A program made the translations under genes and the position numbers. From Chloroflexota bacterium (GTDB lineage: Bacteria; Chloroflexota; Anaerolineae; Promineifilales; Promineifilaceae): a stretch of 11,377 nt of DNA. Below are positions 1 to 6,447 of the stretch, piece by piece. A model generated the notes under the pieces. The model searched no databases. It was not told the DNA's origin and worked only from the letters and a program-made list of their open reading frames with translations. The stretch is from assembly GCA_003519205.1 (NCBI GenBank), contig DOXE01000261.1, positions 1-11,377 of the forward strand, given 5' to 3'. Numbering within the stretch: position 1 is the stretch's first letter; the number at the start of each line of letters is the position of its first letter.

Positions 1-1
1 A

Positions 2-211
2 ATCGCCTGGCGGGCTCTCCAATCTTGGCGTGGTGCGGCCGCACGAGCTCGCCTCCGGGGCCAGTTGGCCGGTCTTATGGGTATATTCAGGATGCTGCCC
101 CAACGGCGGTTGGTTCAGGCCAGCCGACGGATTCCCGATGAATCACTATTGGCCATATTGTCCCCGGTTGACGAGACCAACTTGGACAGCTATGATCCCC
201 CGATTACGTAA
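2..211 (+). CDS. Probable family 2 glycosyltransferase, C-terminal end only (5' partial)
   Basis: An open frame enters from the left edge and stops at TAA 209-211, leaving 69 residues. The visible part is rich in Arg and Ala, with a stretch reading RLRGQLAGLMGIFRMLPQRR followed by a short acidic tail. This arrangement of an arginine-rich amphipathic helix, then a QxxRRIPDESLLAIL-like segment, resembles the C-terminal tail of bacterial family 2 glycosyltransferases, where the helix often sits near the membrane. The catalytic domain lies outside the window, so the substrate cannot be judged. It is followed after 65 bp by a complete glycosyltransferase on the same strand, which supports the reading by context. 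The other two plus frames here look less protein-like. The family call is inference from the tail alone; an unrelated basic C-terminus is possible. Confidence 0.5.
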   Translation: MAWRALQSWRGAAARARLRGQLAGLMGIFRMLPQRRLVQASRRIPDESLLAILSPVDETNLDSYDPPIT

Positions 212-276
212 TTGCAACCAGATAATATGATAATGGGCAGCGGTTGGTTGATGGAACTGAATTCCGCGACCCTTGA

Positions 277-1041
277 ATGATAATGGACGAACCACCTGTA
301 TTAAGCCTGATAATCCCGGCTTATAATGAAGGCCAGCGGTTACCACAAACGCTTCCCCAAGTGATCAGTTTTATTGTGGCTCAATCATATCCGGCCGAAG
401 TGTTGGTGGTTAATAACAATAGCCAGGACGATACGCGGGCCATTGCCCAAGAGTTCGCCGATGAATTCCCGTTCGTCTTCGTCCTGGACGAGCCAACTCA
501 GGGGAAAGGCGCGGCCGTTCGCACGGGCATGATCGCTGCCAAAGGGGAGTATTTATTTATGGCCGACGCCGACCTTTCCATGCCAATTGAAGAAGTTGAT
601 AAATTCATGCCGCCAAAACTCGACGGTTACGATATAGCCATCGCCAGCCGCGAAATAAAAGGAGCAGTTCGGTATAATGAACCTGGATATCGTCACCTGA
701 TGGGGCGAATTTTCAACTTCATTGTGAAGGTCCTGGCTGTACCAGGCTTTCAAGACACCCAATGTGGCTTTAAGTGTTTCCGGCGCCAGGTTGCACTAGA
801 TATTTTGGACACTCAAACTATCGACGGCTGGGCATTTGATGTCGAGTTACTTTATATTGCCCAACGAAGAGGATATCGAATCGTCGAAGTACCTGTTAAC
901 TGGTACTACCGGGCGAATAGCCGGATTAACCCGATTCGTGATGCGATCGAGATGGTTCGCGAAGTTATCAAGATCCGCCTGAACGGATGGCGCGGCCGGT
1001 ACGATACCCACCCCACTCGTATTCCCAGCCTCGATACTTAA
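277..1041 (+). CDS. Family 2 glycosyltransferase, dolichyl-phosphate beta-glucosyltransferase (DPG synthase) type
   Basis: Predicted to transfer a sugar from a nucleotide donor to a polyprenyl phosphate or similar lipid carrier on the cytoplasmic face of the membrane. The 254-residue protein is a single GT-A domain. LSLIIPAYNEG lies at about 9-19, GKGAAVRTGM at 76-85, the metal-binding D-A-D at 97-99, QDTQCGFKCF at about 159-168 and DGWAFDVELLY at about 183-193. The last two blocks are typical of the ALG5/DPG-synthase branch rather than of dolichol-phosphate mannose synthases. No membrane helix is evident. A stop codon lies directly upstream of ATG 277, so translation starts at 277 or at the ATG at 283; no strong ribosome binding site is seen. 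It is the first complete gene of a co-directional run with rnhB, hemW and mobA, and follows another probable glycosyltransferase. The real donor and acceptor are unknown. Confidence 0.88.
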   Translation: MIMDEPPVLSLIIPAYNEGQRLPQTLPQVISFIVAQSYPAEVLVVNNNSQDDTRAIAQEFADEFPFVFVLDEPTQGKGAAVRTGMIAAKGEYLFMADADLSMPIEEVDKFMPPKLDGYDIAIASREIKGAVRYNEPGYRHLMGRIFNFIVKVLAVPGFQDTQCGFKCFRRQVALDILDTQTIDGWAFDVELLYIAQRRGYRIVEVPVNWYYRANSRINPIRDAIEMVREVIKIRLNGWRGRYDTHPTRIPSLDT

Positions 1042-1058
1042 CGTCTATTTCAGGCACA

Positions 1059-1685
1059 ATGCCCACGTTAGATCTAGAGCGTGCTCTCCAAAATGAGTTG
1101 AATCTGACCCTGATTGCCGGAGTAGACGAAGCCGGCCGGGGCGCAATTGCTGGACCAGTAGTGGCCGCGGCCGTCATACTGCCATTGGAACAGCCGAATA
1201 AGTTAAAACGGTTACGAGACGTCAACGATTCCAAGCAGTTATCACCGAAAAAGCGGGAGTTGTTGTTTGACATTGTTGTAGCCAACGTCTTAGCCTTTGG
1301 CGTGGCTAGCACTTCGGCTACAGAGATTGACGAATACGGAATTTTGCCAGCTAATGCACTGGCGATGCAGGCCGCCATCTTGTCACTTAATCCAGCGCCC
1401 GAATTCCTGCTAATAGACGGGCGGATGCGGTTGAAGAACCTTCCCATCCCGCAGAACTCGGTGATCCGGGGAGATGGCAAGAGCCTCTCTATCGCGGCCG
1501 CCTCCATATTGGCCAAGGTCAGCCGGGATAGGCAAATGATCGCCTTTGACAAAACTTATCCCCATTATGGATTCGCCCAACACAAGGGATATTGCACCAG
1601 AGGGCATGTCGCCACCCTGATCGAGAATGGCCCTTGTCTAATCCATCGTCGTTCCTTTGCACCTCTCCGTCAGACCTTGGTTTAA
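1059..1685 (+). CDS. rnhB: Ribonuclease HII
   Basis: Endonuclease that cuts the RNA strand of RNA/DNA hybrids and removes single misincorporated ribonucleotides from DNA in the cytoplasm. From ATG 1059 the protein has 208 residues, a normal RNase HII length. The signature GVDEAGRG is at 21-28 with catalytic D23 and E24. VNDSKQLS at 55-62 is the conserved DSK segment, D120 lies in LLIDGRMRL, and D157 follows the ASILAKVSRD helix. The C-terminal block HKGYCTRGH...GPCLIHRRSF closes the domain as usual. An upstream in-frame ATG at 987 would overlap the preceding gene and add 24 residues unlike the family, so 1059 is preferred although its ribosome binding site is weak. It starts 17 bp after the glycosyltransferase and ends 10 bp before hemW, suggesting one operon. 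Confidence 0.96.
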   Translation: MPTLDLERALQNELNLTLIAGVDEAGRGAIAGPVVAAAVILPLEQPNKLKRLRDVNDSKQLSPKKRELLFDIVVANVLAFGVASTSATEIDEYGILPANALAMQAAILSLNPAPEFLLIDGRMRLKNLPIPQNSVIRGDGKSLSIAAASILAKVSRDRQMIAFDKTYPHYGFAQHKGYCTRGHVATLIENGPCLIHRRSFAPLRQTLV

Positions 1686-1695
1686 TAGAAATTTC

Positions 1696-2859
1696 ATGAC
1701 CGATCAGCCAAGCTATAGCGTGTATCTTCACATCCCTTTTTGCCGCCACCGTTGCTCTTATTGTGACTTCAACACCTACACTACGATCGGCGACCTCAAG
1801 GTTGCCTATGCGGCCGCTTTAATCAACGAAATCGAGCAGGTGAGCGAAGGGCATAGACGGTTTGCCCACACGGTATACTTGGGCGGCGGCACCCCCTCGA
1901 TCATGCCTGTTGAACAGCTCGTAGGGATACTTCAGGCAGTAAATGATGCATTTTTGTTGGCCGAAGACACCGAAATAACCCTCGAGGCTAACCCCGATAC
2001 CCTCGATTTAGAATTTCTTATCGCTTTGAGACAATTCGGTGTGAATCGATTAAGTTTTGGAGCACAGAGCGCCAACGAAAATGAGTTGGCCTTATTAGGG
2101 CGAGAACATGACTTTACTGCTGTCATAACGGCTATGGACTTGAGTAGGACTGCTGGCTTCGACAATATAAACCTGGATCTAATTTATGGATTGCCGGACC
2201 AAAGCATATTGAGCTGGGAACAGAGTTTACGTGCGGCCCTAGAACTCCATCCAGAGCACCTGAGCCTATATTGTTTGACGATTGAAGCCGGTACACCAAT
2301 GCAGCGCTGGCTCCGGTCAGGCACGATAAGAAAGCCTGATCCGGATATTGCAGTCGATCAATATGAGCTTGCCTGTGACCTCCTGTCCAACGAGGGGTTT
2401 AATCATTACGAGATCTCCAATTGGGCCCAGCCTGGGCGAGAATGCAGGCACAATATGAGTTACTGGCTCAATGACCAATACCTGGGTTTCGGGGCAGGCG
2501 CCCATGGTCATGCGGCCGGATACCGTTATTGGGTTATTAAACAACCCAGAGCTTTCATTCGCCGAATGACCGGAAAAAATGTGGCCCAGTTTCCTTGGTC
2601 GTCAGCTATGGCTGGTAAAAAGAGATTGGATCGCCGGGAAACCATGTCTGACGTCTTGATTACTCAGCTTAGATTGTTACAAGAAGGTGTAGATATACCT
2701 GCTTTTAGGAAACAATTTGGCCTGAGACCCGATGAAGCCTATCCAGGGGAAATCGGGCAGCTCATAGATTATGGTTTATTATTTGAAAAAGGTGAGCGTC
2801 TCCTGCTTACGAAACGCGGCTGGTTTCTCAGCAATCAAGTATTTTATAGATTTATGTAA
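1696..2859 (+). CDS. hemW: HemW-type radical SAM protein (heme chaperone, HemN-like)
   Basis: HemW proteins bind a 4Fe-4S cluster, S-adenosylmethionine and heme, and are thought to deliver heme to membrane respiratory enzymes. They were long misannotated as oxygen-independent coproporphyrinogen III oxidase. In this 387-residue protein the cluster motif is C16-x3-C20-x2-C23 followed by D-F. The fourth cysteine found in true HemN oxidases (CxxxCxxCxC) is absent. GGGTPS is at 63-68, LSFGAQS at about 119-125 and the HNxxYW motif (H252, N253, Y256, W257), linked to heme binding in HemW, is intact. A C-terminal winged-helix-like HemN_C region follows. An upstream in-frame start at 1657 overlaps rnhB and adds residues before the normal start, so ATG 1696 is chosen. 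It lies 10 bp after rnhB and 12 bp before mobA. Confidence 0.93.
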   Translation: MTDQPSYSVYLHIPFCRHRCSYCDFNTYTTIGDLKVAYAAALINEIEQVSEGHRRFAHTVYLGGGTPSIMPVEQLVGILQAVNDAFLLAEDTEITLEANPDTLDLEFLIALRQFGVNRLSFGAQSANENELALLGREHDFTAVITAMDLSRTAGFDNINLDLIYGLPDQSILSWEQSLRAALELHPEHLSLYCLTIEAGTPMQRWLRSGTIRKPDPDIAVDQYELACDLLSNEGFNHYEISNWAQPGRECRHNMSYWLNDQYLGFGAGAHGHAAGYRYWVIKQPRAFIRRMTGKNVAQFPWSSAMAGKKRLDRRETMSDVLITQLRLLQEGVDIPAFRKQFGLRPDEAYPGEIGQLIDYGLLFEKGERLLLTKRGWFLSNQVFYRFM

Positions 2860-2871
2860 AGTTTTTAGTCC

Positions 2872-3465
2872 ATGTCAAACAATAAGGGGATCACCACCGT
2901 CGTGATGGCTGGCGGAAAGAGTAGCCGGATGGGAACTGATAAAGCCTTCGTTCCGCTTCTTGGCAAACCATTGATTGACCACGTGCTGGAGAGCCTTAGC
3001 GGCATTGGCCAAGAAGAAATCATCATCACCAACCGGCCGGAAGATTATGAACACCTCAACCGGCCTATGTTTCAGGACATCATTCCGAAAAGCGGACCCC
3101 TTGGCGGACTCCATACGGCCTTAGTCCACGCCAATTATCCCCACATTTTGGTTACTGCTTGTGATATGCCATGGTTAAATCGATCCCTGTTGGAATACAT
3201 GATCTCTTTGCGGTTTAGTGCACAGGCGATTGTCCCCCTCTGGCTTAGTTACCCAGAGCCCTTACATGCTGTCTATAGCAAAAGCTGCCTATCCCCCATC
3301 GAACAGAAGTTAACTGTTGGGTCCTTTAAGTTGATCTCATTTTACGATGATATTGAAGTGCTTTATGTGGAGGCAGATGACATAGCCCGCTTTGACCCAC
3401 AAGGGCGATCTTTCTCTAATATCAACACGCCGGACGATTTGGCACAGGCCGGAAATAAGAATTAA
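2872..3465 (+). CDS. mobA: Molybdenum cofactor guanylyltransferase MobA
   Basis: MobA joins GMP from GTP to molybdopterin-bound molybdenum, giving the bis-guanylate cofactor used by DMSO-reductase-family enzymes. The 197-residue length fits. The nucleotide-binding loop VMAGGKSSRMGTDKA is at about 11-25 with the conserved lysine K24. GPLGGL is at 75-80, the Mg-binding CDMPWL at 97-102, EPLHAVY at 129-135 and FSNINTPDDL at 181-190; together they separate MobA from other nucleotidyltransferase-fold enzymes. The closely related MocA (cytidylyltransferase) is the main alternative, but the INTPDDL ending favours MobA. It is the last gene of the plus-strand run and is followed immediately by a hairpin terminator. 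No other molybdenum cofactor gene is in view, so the link to molybdoenzymes is from the family only. Confidence 0.92.
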   Translation: MSNNKGITTVVMAGGKSSRMGTDKAFVPLLGKPLIDHVLESLSGIGQEEIIITNRPEDYEHLNRPMFQDIIPKSGPLGGLHTALVHANYPHILVTACDMPWLNRSLLEYMISLRFSAQAIVPLWLSYPEPLHAVYSKSCLSPIEQKLTVGSFKLISFYDDIEVLYVEADDIARFDPQGRSFSNINTPDDLAQAGNKN

Positions 3466-3509
3466 GAGCGCGACAACAAAACGTATTCGGCCGACAGACG
3501 CGCTCTTTT
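3464..3509 (+). terminator. Hairpin terminator after mobA, between convergent genes
   Basis: A perfect 9-bp inverted repeat, AAGAGCGCG at 3464-3472 and CGCGCTCTT at 3499-3507, encloses a 26-nt loop and runs into TTTT at 3506-3509. The left arm overlaps the mobA stop codon. The loop is long for an intrinsic terminator, which lowers certainty, although an internal CGGCCG may fold within it. It lies between mobA and the end of the oppositely oriented folD. On the minus strand the stem is followed by a moderately T-rich stretch, so it may act in both directions. Confidence 0.6.
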
Positions 3510-3557
3510 GCCAGTGTTATCTATTCAATTGTGGCTAAATCATGAAAAGTTCGGCAA

Positions 3558-4439
3558 TTAATCAGCCAGAGACATCTCGGCAGCGTGAAGAGTATTCTTC
3601 AACAGCATGGCGATAGTCATCGGACCAACACCACCCGGCACAGGCGTAATCGCACCGGCAACCTCTTTGGCTGATTCAAAATCCACATCGCCAACTAGCC
3701 GGTAACCACGCTTTTTCGTCGGATCCTCTTTCTGGTTGATTCCTACGTCGATGACGGCCGCGCCAGGCTTGACCATATCTCCGGTAACCATCTCTCTTCG
3801 GCCAATGGCCGCAACGAGAATGTCTGCTTCCCTGGTATGGGCAGCCAGGTCCTTGGTGCGGCTATGGCATATGGTTACAGTGGCATTTGCCTTTTGAAGT
3901 AGCATAGCTACAGGTAGGCCGACGATGTTTGAGCGACCAAGCACTACGGCTTCAGAGCCACTGATCTCAACGCCTGATTTTTCCAACAGAACCATGACGC
4001 CATAAGGCGTACAAGGGATAAACAATGGATTTCGTCCCTTCATGGCCAGGCGGCCGATATTGACCGGGTGAAATCCATCAACATCTTTACCCAAATCGAT
4101 GGTATTGAGAACTGCTTCCTCATCCAGATGACCGGGCAAAGGCAGTTGCACTAAAATACCATTCACTTCTGGATCCGCGTTCAAGTCGCCAACCAGCTCC
4201 TCAAGATCCTCTTGAGGAATATCCTCGGGCAAATTGTGCCCGATAGAGCGAATGCCCACTTCAGCACAACGCTTTTGTTTCATGCGTACGTAAGTGGTGG
4301 ATGCTGGATTCTCACCCACCAGGACAGTAGCCAAACCTGGCACATAATTGTGCGTGGCTTGCATGGCTTCGACTGCGATTTTTACTTCTTCTTGAATATC
4401 TGCTGCAATGCTTGTTCCGTCGATGATTTTTGCGGTCAT
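3558..4439 (-). CDS. folD: Bifunctional methylenetetrahydrofolate dehydrogenase / methenyltetrahydrofolate cyclohydrolase
   Basis: FolD oxidises 5,10-methylene-THF with NADP and hydrolyses the product to 10-formyl-THF, feeding purine synthesis and initiator tRNA formylation in the cytoplasm. The protein has 293 residues, the standard length. The active-site residues Y50, K54, Q98 and D121 fall at the same numbers as in the E. coli enzyme, within YVRMKQK, GILVQLPLPG and KDVDGFHP. The dinucleotide-binding loop GRSNIVG is at 167-173. PCTPYG (141-146), DVGIN and the C-terminal ITPVPGGVGPMTIAMLL are all intact. ATG 4439 is preceded by AAAAGG, which overlaps the stop codon of the upstream small membrane protein, leaving only a 6-bp gap. 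This points to coupled expression with that gene and with the receiver protein before it. Confidence 0.97.
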   Translation of the reverse strand: MTAKIIDGTSIAADIQEEVKIAVEAMQATHNYVPGLATVLVGENPASTTYVRMKQKRCAEVGIRSIGHNLPEDIPQEDLEELVGDLNADPEVNGILVQLPLPGHLDEEAVLNTIDLGKDVDGFHPVNIGRLAMKGRNPLFIPCTPYGVMVLLEKSGVEISGSEAVVLGRSNIVGLPVAMLLQKANATVTICHSRTKDLAAHTREADILVAAIGRREMVTGDMVKPGAAVIDVGINQKEDPTKKRGYRLVGDVDFESAKEVAGAITPVPGGVGPMTIAMLLKNTLHAAEMSLAD

Positions 4440-4445
4440 GGCCTT

Positions 4446-4670
4446 TTACTTTGGTAAGATCTCCGTTCCCATGAACTTGTCGAGCCAAATGCCGACAGCC
4501 AGGGCAATAAAAAAACCTACTAACAAAAAATAAGGTATGTTTACCGGCTGCTCAGGTCCAACCCAGAATTCAGCTACCGTGGTATCAAGAAGAACGGTAA
4601 CGATGAAATAGGTCACTGCGTAGCCGATGGCAAAGGAAATAACGACTAGAAGGATTCGTCTCCCAAGCAT
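4446..4670 (-). CDS. Small two-helix membrane protein of unknown function
   Basis: From ATG 4670 this encodes 74 residues. A positively charged start (MLGRR) leads into a hydrophobic helix at about 5-29. A polar stretch containing FWVGPEQPVN follows, then a second hydrophobic helix at about 47-64, and the protein ends in WLDKFMGTEILPK. The layout predicts a helical hairpin in the cytoplasmic membrane with both ends inside. A ribosome binding site GGAG lies about 11 nt before ATG 4670. A longer version from a TTG at 4718 would overlap the receiver gene and adds hydrophilic residues, so it is less likely. It sits 25 bp after the receiver gene and 6 bp before folD, in the same direction. I do not recognise the family and nothing in the sequence gives a function. 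Confidence 0.72.
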   Translation of the reverse strand: MLGRRILLVVISFAIGYAVTYFIVTVLLDTTVAEFWVGPEQPVNIPYFLLVGFFIALAVGIWLDKFMGTEILPK

Positions 4671-4695
4671 AAAGTTAACTTCTCCAATTTGTAAA

Positions 4696-5079
4696 TTATG
4701 AGGGGATTTCCCCTTCAATACTTAAAACCTCGCGTATATGGCGAGTCAACTCGTCAGGAGTCACCGGCTTGGTCAAATATTTCGTAGCCCCCACACGCAA
4801 ACCTGTATTCACGCTTTCAGGATCAGCTCTCGCGCTCAGCATAATGATGGGCAAATCAACCGTGTTTTCTTGCTCTCGCAGTATCTGACACACGGTGAAA
4901 CCGTCCATGCCAGGCATCATAATGTCCAGCAGCATAACATCAGGAATAATGCGCTCTACCTGCTCAAGCGCTTCATAACCGTCTTTCGCTTCACGAACCT
5001 CAAACCCGGCACGAACGAGTATAAGACGCAGCATACTGCGCGCTGTTGGTTCGTCATCTACGACCAGGACAGACTGCAA
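4696..5079 (-). CDS. Stand-alone CheY-like receiver (response regulator) protein
   Basis: A 127-residue protein made of a single phosphoacceptor receiver domain with no output domain. The acidic pocket is D8-D9, the phosphorylation site is D52 in LLDIMMPGMDG, the switch residue is S82 in MLSAR and the conserved lysine is K104 in YLTKPVTPDEL. All key residues are present, so it should be phosphorylated by a histidine kinase, none of which is encoded nearby. The start is the TTG at 5079, which is preceded by GAGGAG with 5 bases of spacing; no ATG lies at the correct place for the N-terminal strand. It is the first gene of a minus-strand group with the small membrane protein and folD. Single receivers can relay phosphate or bind a partner protein; the partner here is unknown. 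Confidence 0.92.
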   Translation of the reverse strand: MQSVLVVDDEPTARSMLRLILVRAGFEVREAKDGYEALEQVERIIPDVMLLDIMMPGMDGFTVCQILREQENTVDLPIIMLSARADPESVNTGLRVGATKYLTKPVTPDELTRHIREVLSIEGEIPS

Positions 5080-5084
5080 GCCAA

Positions 5085-5090
5085 CTCCTC
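5085..5090 (-). promoter_or_regulatory. Ribosome binding site supporting a TTG start
   Basis: On the minus strand GAGGAG is followed by TTGGC and then the TTG at 5079. This close match to the anti-Shine-Dalgarno sequence is what decides the non-ATG start of the receiver gene. Confidence 0.7.
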
Positions 5091-5110
5091 AAATTAATGG
5101 ATTGTTCTTT

Positions 5111-5138
5111 ATTGTATTCAAATATTGGTTTCCGGCAA
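5111..5138 (-). promoter_or_regulatory. Putative sigma-70-type promoter for the receiver-membrane protein-folD unit
   Basis: Reading the minus strand, a -35-like TTGCCG (5133-5138) and a -10-like TACAAT (5111-5116) are separated by 16 bases. They match the consensus at 4 of 6 and 5 of 6 positions. The predicted start of transcription would give a leader of about 25 nt before the TTG start codon. It lies in the short gap after the Nudix gene. This is a pattern match only. Confidence 0.4.
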
Positions 5139-5185
5139 AGCGGTTGCTAAATCCTTCGAATTCTAACGCGACAGAGGATACAGGA

Positions 5186-5707
5186 TCAAACCTGCCGATT
5201 TGACTCACGGATAACCAATCTATCGTCTGTATTATAGCTATAGTGCAAAAACAGCGGTGGATCCTCGGGAGCCATCTCCAAGATCCTGGGGATCAGCCAG
5301 CTAAGATCCTCGACGAGTTCGCCTACTGGCAGTTGGTTGGTGGAGACCCAATGTAATTCACCTTCGCTCGACCGCATAGTGGAGCGATCAGCGCTCCAAC
5401 CAACTAAAACAAACATCAAGATCCCTAGATCCTGCTCGCCAGCGTCGATATTTACAATGGCTTTCAAGGATAAATTGGTTGCTTTCAAACCTGTTTCCTC
5501 GCGTAATTCCCTGTGTGCGGCCGCGAGTACATCTTCCCCAATTTCGACGTGTCCGCCGACACCATTATATAAATTTGCCCATATTCGCTTATCTGGTGCT
5601 CCCTTAATTAACAAAACATCGGGTCCATTCCGCAAGAATATCAATACGCGGGGAACTGCCTTGTATCGATTTTTTCCCGACCGCAAACCTTGATCTTTTT
5701 GGCCCAT
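5186..5707 (-). CDS. Nudix hydrolase (MutT-like)
   Basis: A 173-residue cytoplasmic hydrolase expected to cleave a nucleoside diphosphate linked to another group, with Mg or Mn. The Nudix box fits GX5EX7REUXEEXGU exactly: G52, E58, then R66-E67-L68 and E70-E71-T-G73-L74. Before it is the usual strand region with VLIFLRNGPDVLLIKG, followed by NLYNGVGGHVE. The WANLYNGVGGHVEIGE context resembles 8-oxo-dGTP or general (d)NTP-cleaving MutT-like enzymes, but the substrate cannot be told from the sequence. The C-terminal part ends in LFLHYSYNTDDRLVIRES, a short tail often seen in this branch. The start is ATG 5707, with no strong ribosome binding site. It lies about 107 bp before the receiver gene and 186 bp after the second receiver gene on the same strand, so it is probably its own transcript. 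Confidence 0.9.
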   Translation of the reverse strand: MGQKDQGLRSGKNRYKAVPRVLIFLRNGPDVLLIKGAPDKRIWANLYNGVGGHVEIGEDVLAAAHRELREETGLKATNLSLKAIVNIDAGEQDLGILMFVLVGWSADRSTMRSSEGELHWVSTNQLPVGELVEDLSWLIPRILEMAPEDPPLFLHYSYNTDDRLVIRESNRQV

Positions 5708-5893
5708 GGAAATTAGCTCTATAAATCTTATCTATAGGTCTTCCTTGTCGTCAGAAACAAGAAGCAAATGAGGCTCGAATTCCTCAAGTCAGAAATTTGT
5801 CCAGCGGCCGCTCAAACCATTTCAGCCCGGCGACCAGGAATCGGTGTGGCATTCTGGTGGAACATCCATAGGGTGATCAGCCAATCTGATAAG
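5708..5893. other. Intergenic region between Nudix and second receiver genes
   Basis: This 186-bp stretch has no convincing gene. It holds one copy of the octamer GCGGCCGC at 5804-5811. It also holds a short inverted repeat, TGAGG 5769-5773 with CCTCA 5782-5786, which on the minus strand is followed by a T-rich stretch and could be a weak terminator for the second receiver. A promoter for the Nudix gene probably lies here, but no pair of hexamers stands out. Confidence 0.4.
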
Positions 5894-6286
5894 TTACGTG
5901 GCGGATTTGCTGACCAATACACGATTGACACTATCGATCAAATCTTGAGGGCCGAAGGGTTTTGTGACATAGTCATTGACTTGAGCTACGTGCAAAGCTA
6001 AAACTCTATCGATCTCTTGGGATTTTGCAGTGACGATGATGATCGGTATTTTTTGCAGCTTTTCGTCGGCTCGCATCCGTTGCAAAACCTCCCAACCATC
6101 CAACCCAGGCATCATCAGATCGAGCAAGATCAGGTCCGGCTCAAGTTCTTCTGCCCGTTGAATACCTTCCTCCCCTCCTAAGGCGCCGCTAACACGGTAA
6201 CCACGCCGGCCCAGGATAATTTTAAAGAGTTCGATCATTTCGCGTTCATCTTCAATACACAAAATGGTTTTCTCGTCTTCGGCCAT
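5894..6286 (-). CDS. Second stand-alone CheY-like receiver protein
   Basis: A 130-residue receiver-only protein. The acidic pages of the pocket are E12-D13, the phosphoacceptor is D56 in LILLDLMMPGLDGW, the switch residue is T86 in IIVTAKS and the conserved lysine is K109 in YVTKPFGPQDL. No DNA-binding or enzymatic output domain follows. The N-terminal MAEDEKTILCIEDE and the GWEVLQRMRADE segment are typical of receivers that work with large hybrid histidine kinases or in phosphorelays, but no kinase is in view. ATG 6286 is preceded by CAGGAG at a good distance, giving a firm start. It is divergent from the T-box operon; the intergenic region between them holds that operon's promoter. It is clearly a different protein from the receiver near folD, although it shares the fold. 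Confidence 0.92.
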   Translation of the reverse strand: MAEDEKTILCIEDEREMIELFKIILGRRGYRVSGALGGEEGIQRAEELEPDLILLDLMMPGLDGWEVLQRMRADEKLQKIPIIIVTAKSQEIDRVLALHVAQVNDYVTKPFGPQDLIDSVNRVLVSKSAT

Positions 6287-6395
6287 GACTCTCCTGATTG
6301 ATTATGAATTGTATGTCTGGCAAATACGCATTAGAACAGTGGCGGCACTATCGACGGAGGTAGATTATCACAAGGGATTAGGCTTGTCTAGACCT

Positions 6396-6424
6396 TTGAC
6401 TTTCCAGGGGCAATTTGGCATAAT
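6396..6424 (+). promoter_or_regulatory. Putative sigma-70-type promoter of the T-box operon
   Basis: TTGACT at 6396-6401 and CATAAT at 6419-6424 are separated by 17 bases, each one base away from the consensus hexamer. Transcription would begin near 6431, about 17-20 nt before the base of T-box stem I, which is the position expected for a leader riboswitch. This agreement of promoter and riboswitch makes it the best promoter in the window. The region 6287-6395 between it and the divergent receiver gene shows nothing else I can support. Confidence 0.65.
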
Positions 6425-6447
6425 CGCTCAACTTAAATATATCGAAA

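Larger units (their letters stand above)
35..5811. repeat. Dispersed palindromic octamer GCGGCCGC, five copies
   Basis: Exact copies lie at 35-42, 1494-1501, 1810-1817, 5517-5524 and 5804-5811. Four are inside genes of unrelated function and in different reading frames, and one is intergenic. Near-copies (GCGGCCG) occur among others at 511, 992, 1167, 2512, 4050, 9153, 10350 and 10680. With equal base use one would expect about 0.17 copies of an octamer in a window of this length. It is a base-pattern signal, not a mobile element. Confidence 0.6.

Noticed and set aside
968..1552. Open frame of 194 codons on the minus strand opposite rnhB
   Set aside because: It is fully antisense to a clear RNase HII with intact catalytic residues, and its own translation is Ser/Arg/Ala-rich with no recognisable motif.
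4738..5693. Plus-strand open frames of about 118-119 codons opposite the receiver gene and the Nudix gene
   Set aside because: Both are antisense to genes with exact family motifs and look like low-complexity mirror translations rather than proteins.
5708..5770. Promoter hexamers for the Nudix gene on the minus strand (TATAGA, TAAGAT with TTGTTT or CTGACG)
   Set aside because: Several poor, mutually exclusive combinations exist and none stands out above background.
5769..5786. Small inverted repeat as a terminator of the second receiver gene
   Set aside because: The stem is only 5 bp with an 8-nt loop, and the following minus-strand T-rich stretch is interrupted; too weak to list as a terminator.
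6287..6395. Divergent promoter for the second receiver gene (TACAAT with a weak -35, TTCTAA)
   Set aside because: The -35 matches only half of the consensus; a promoter must lie here but its position cannot be supported.
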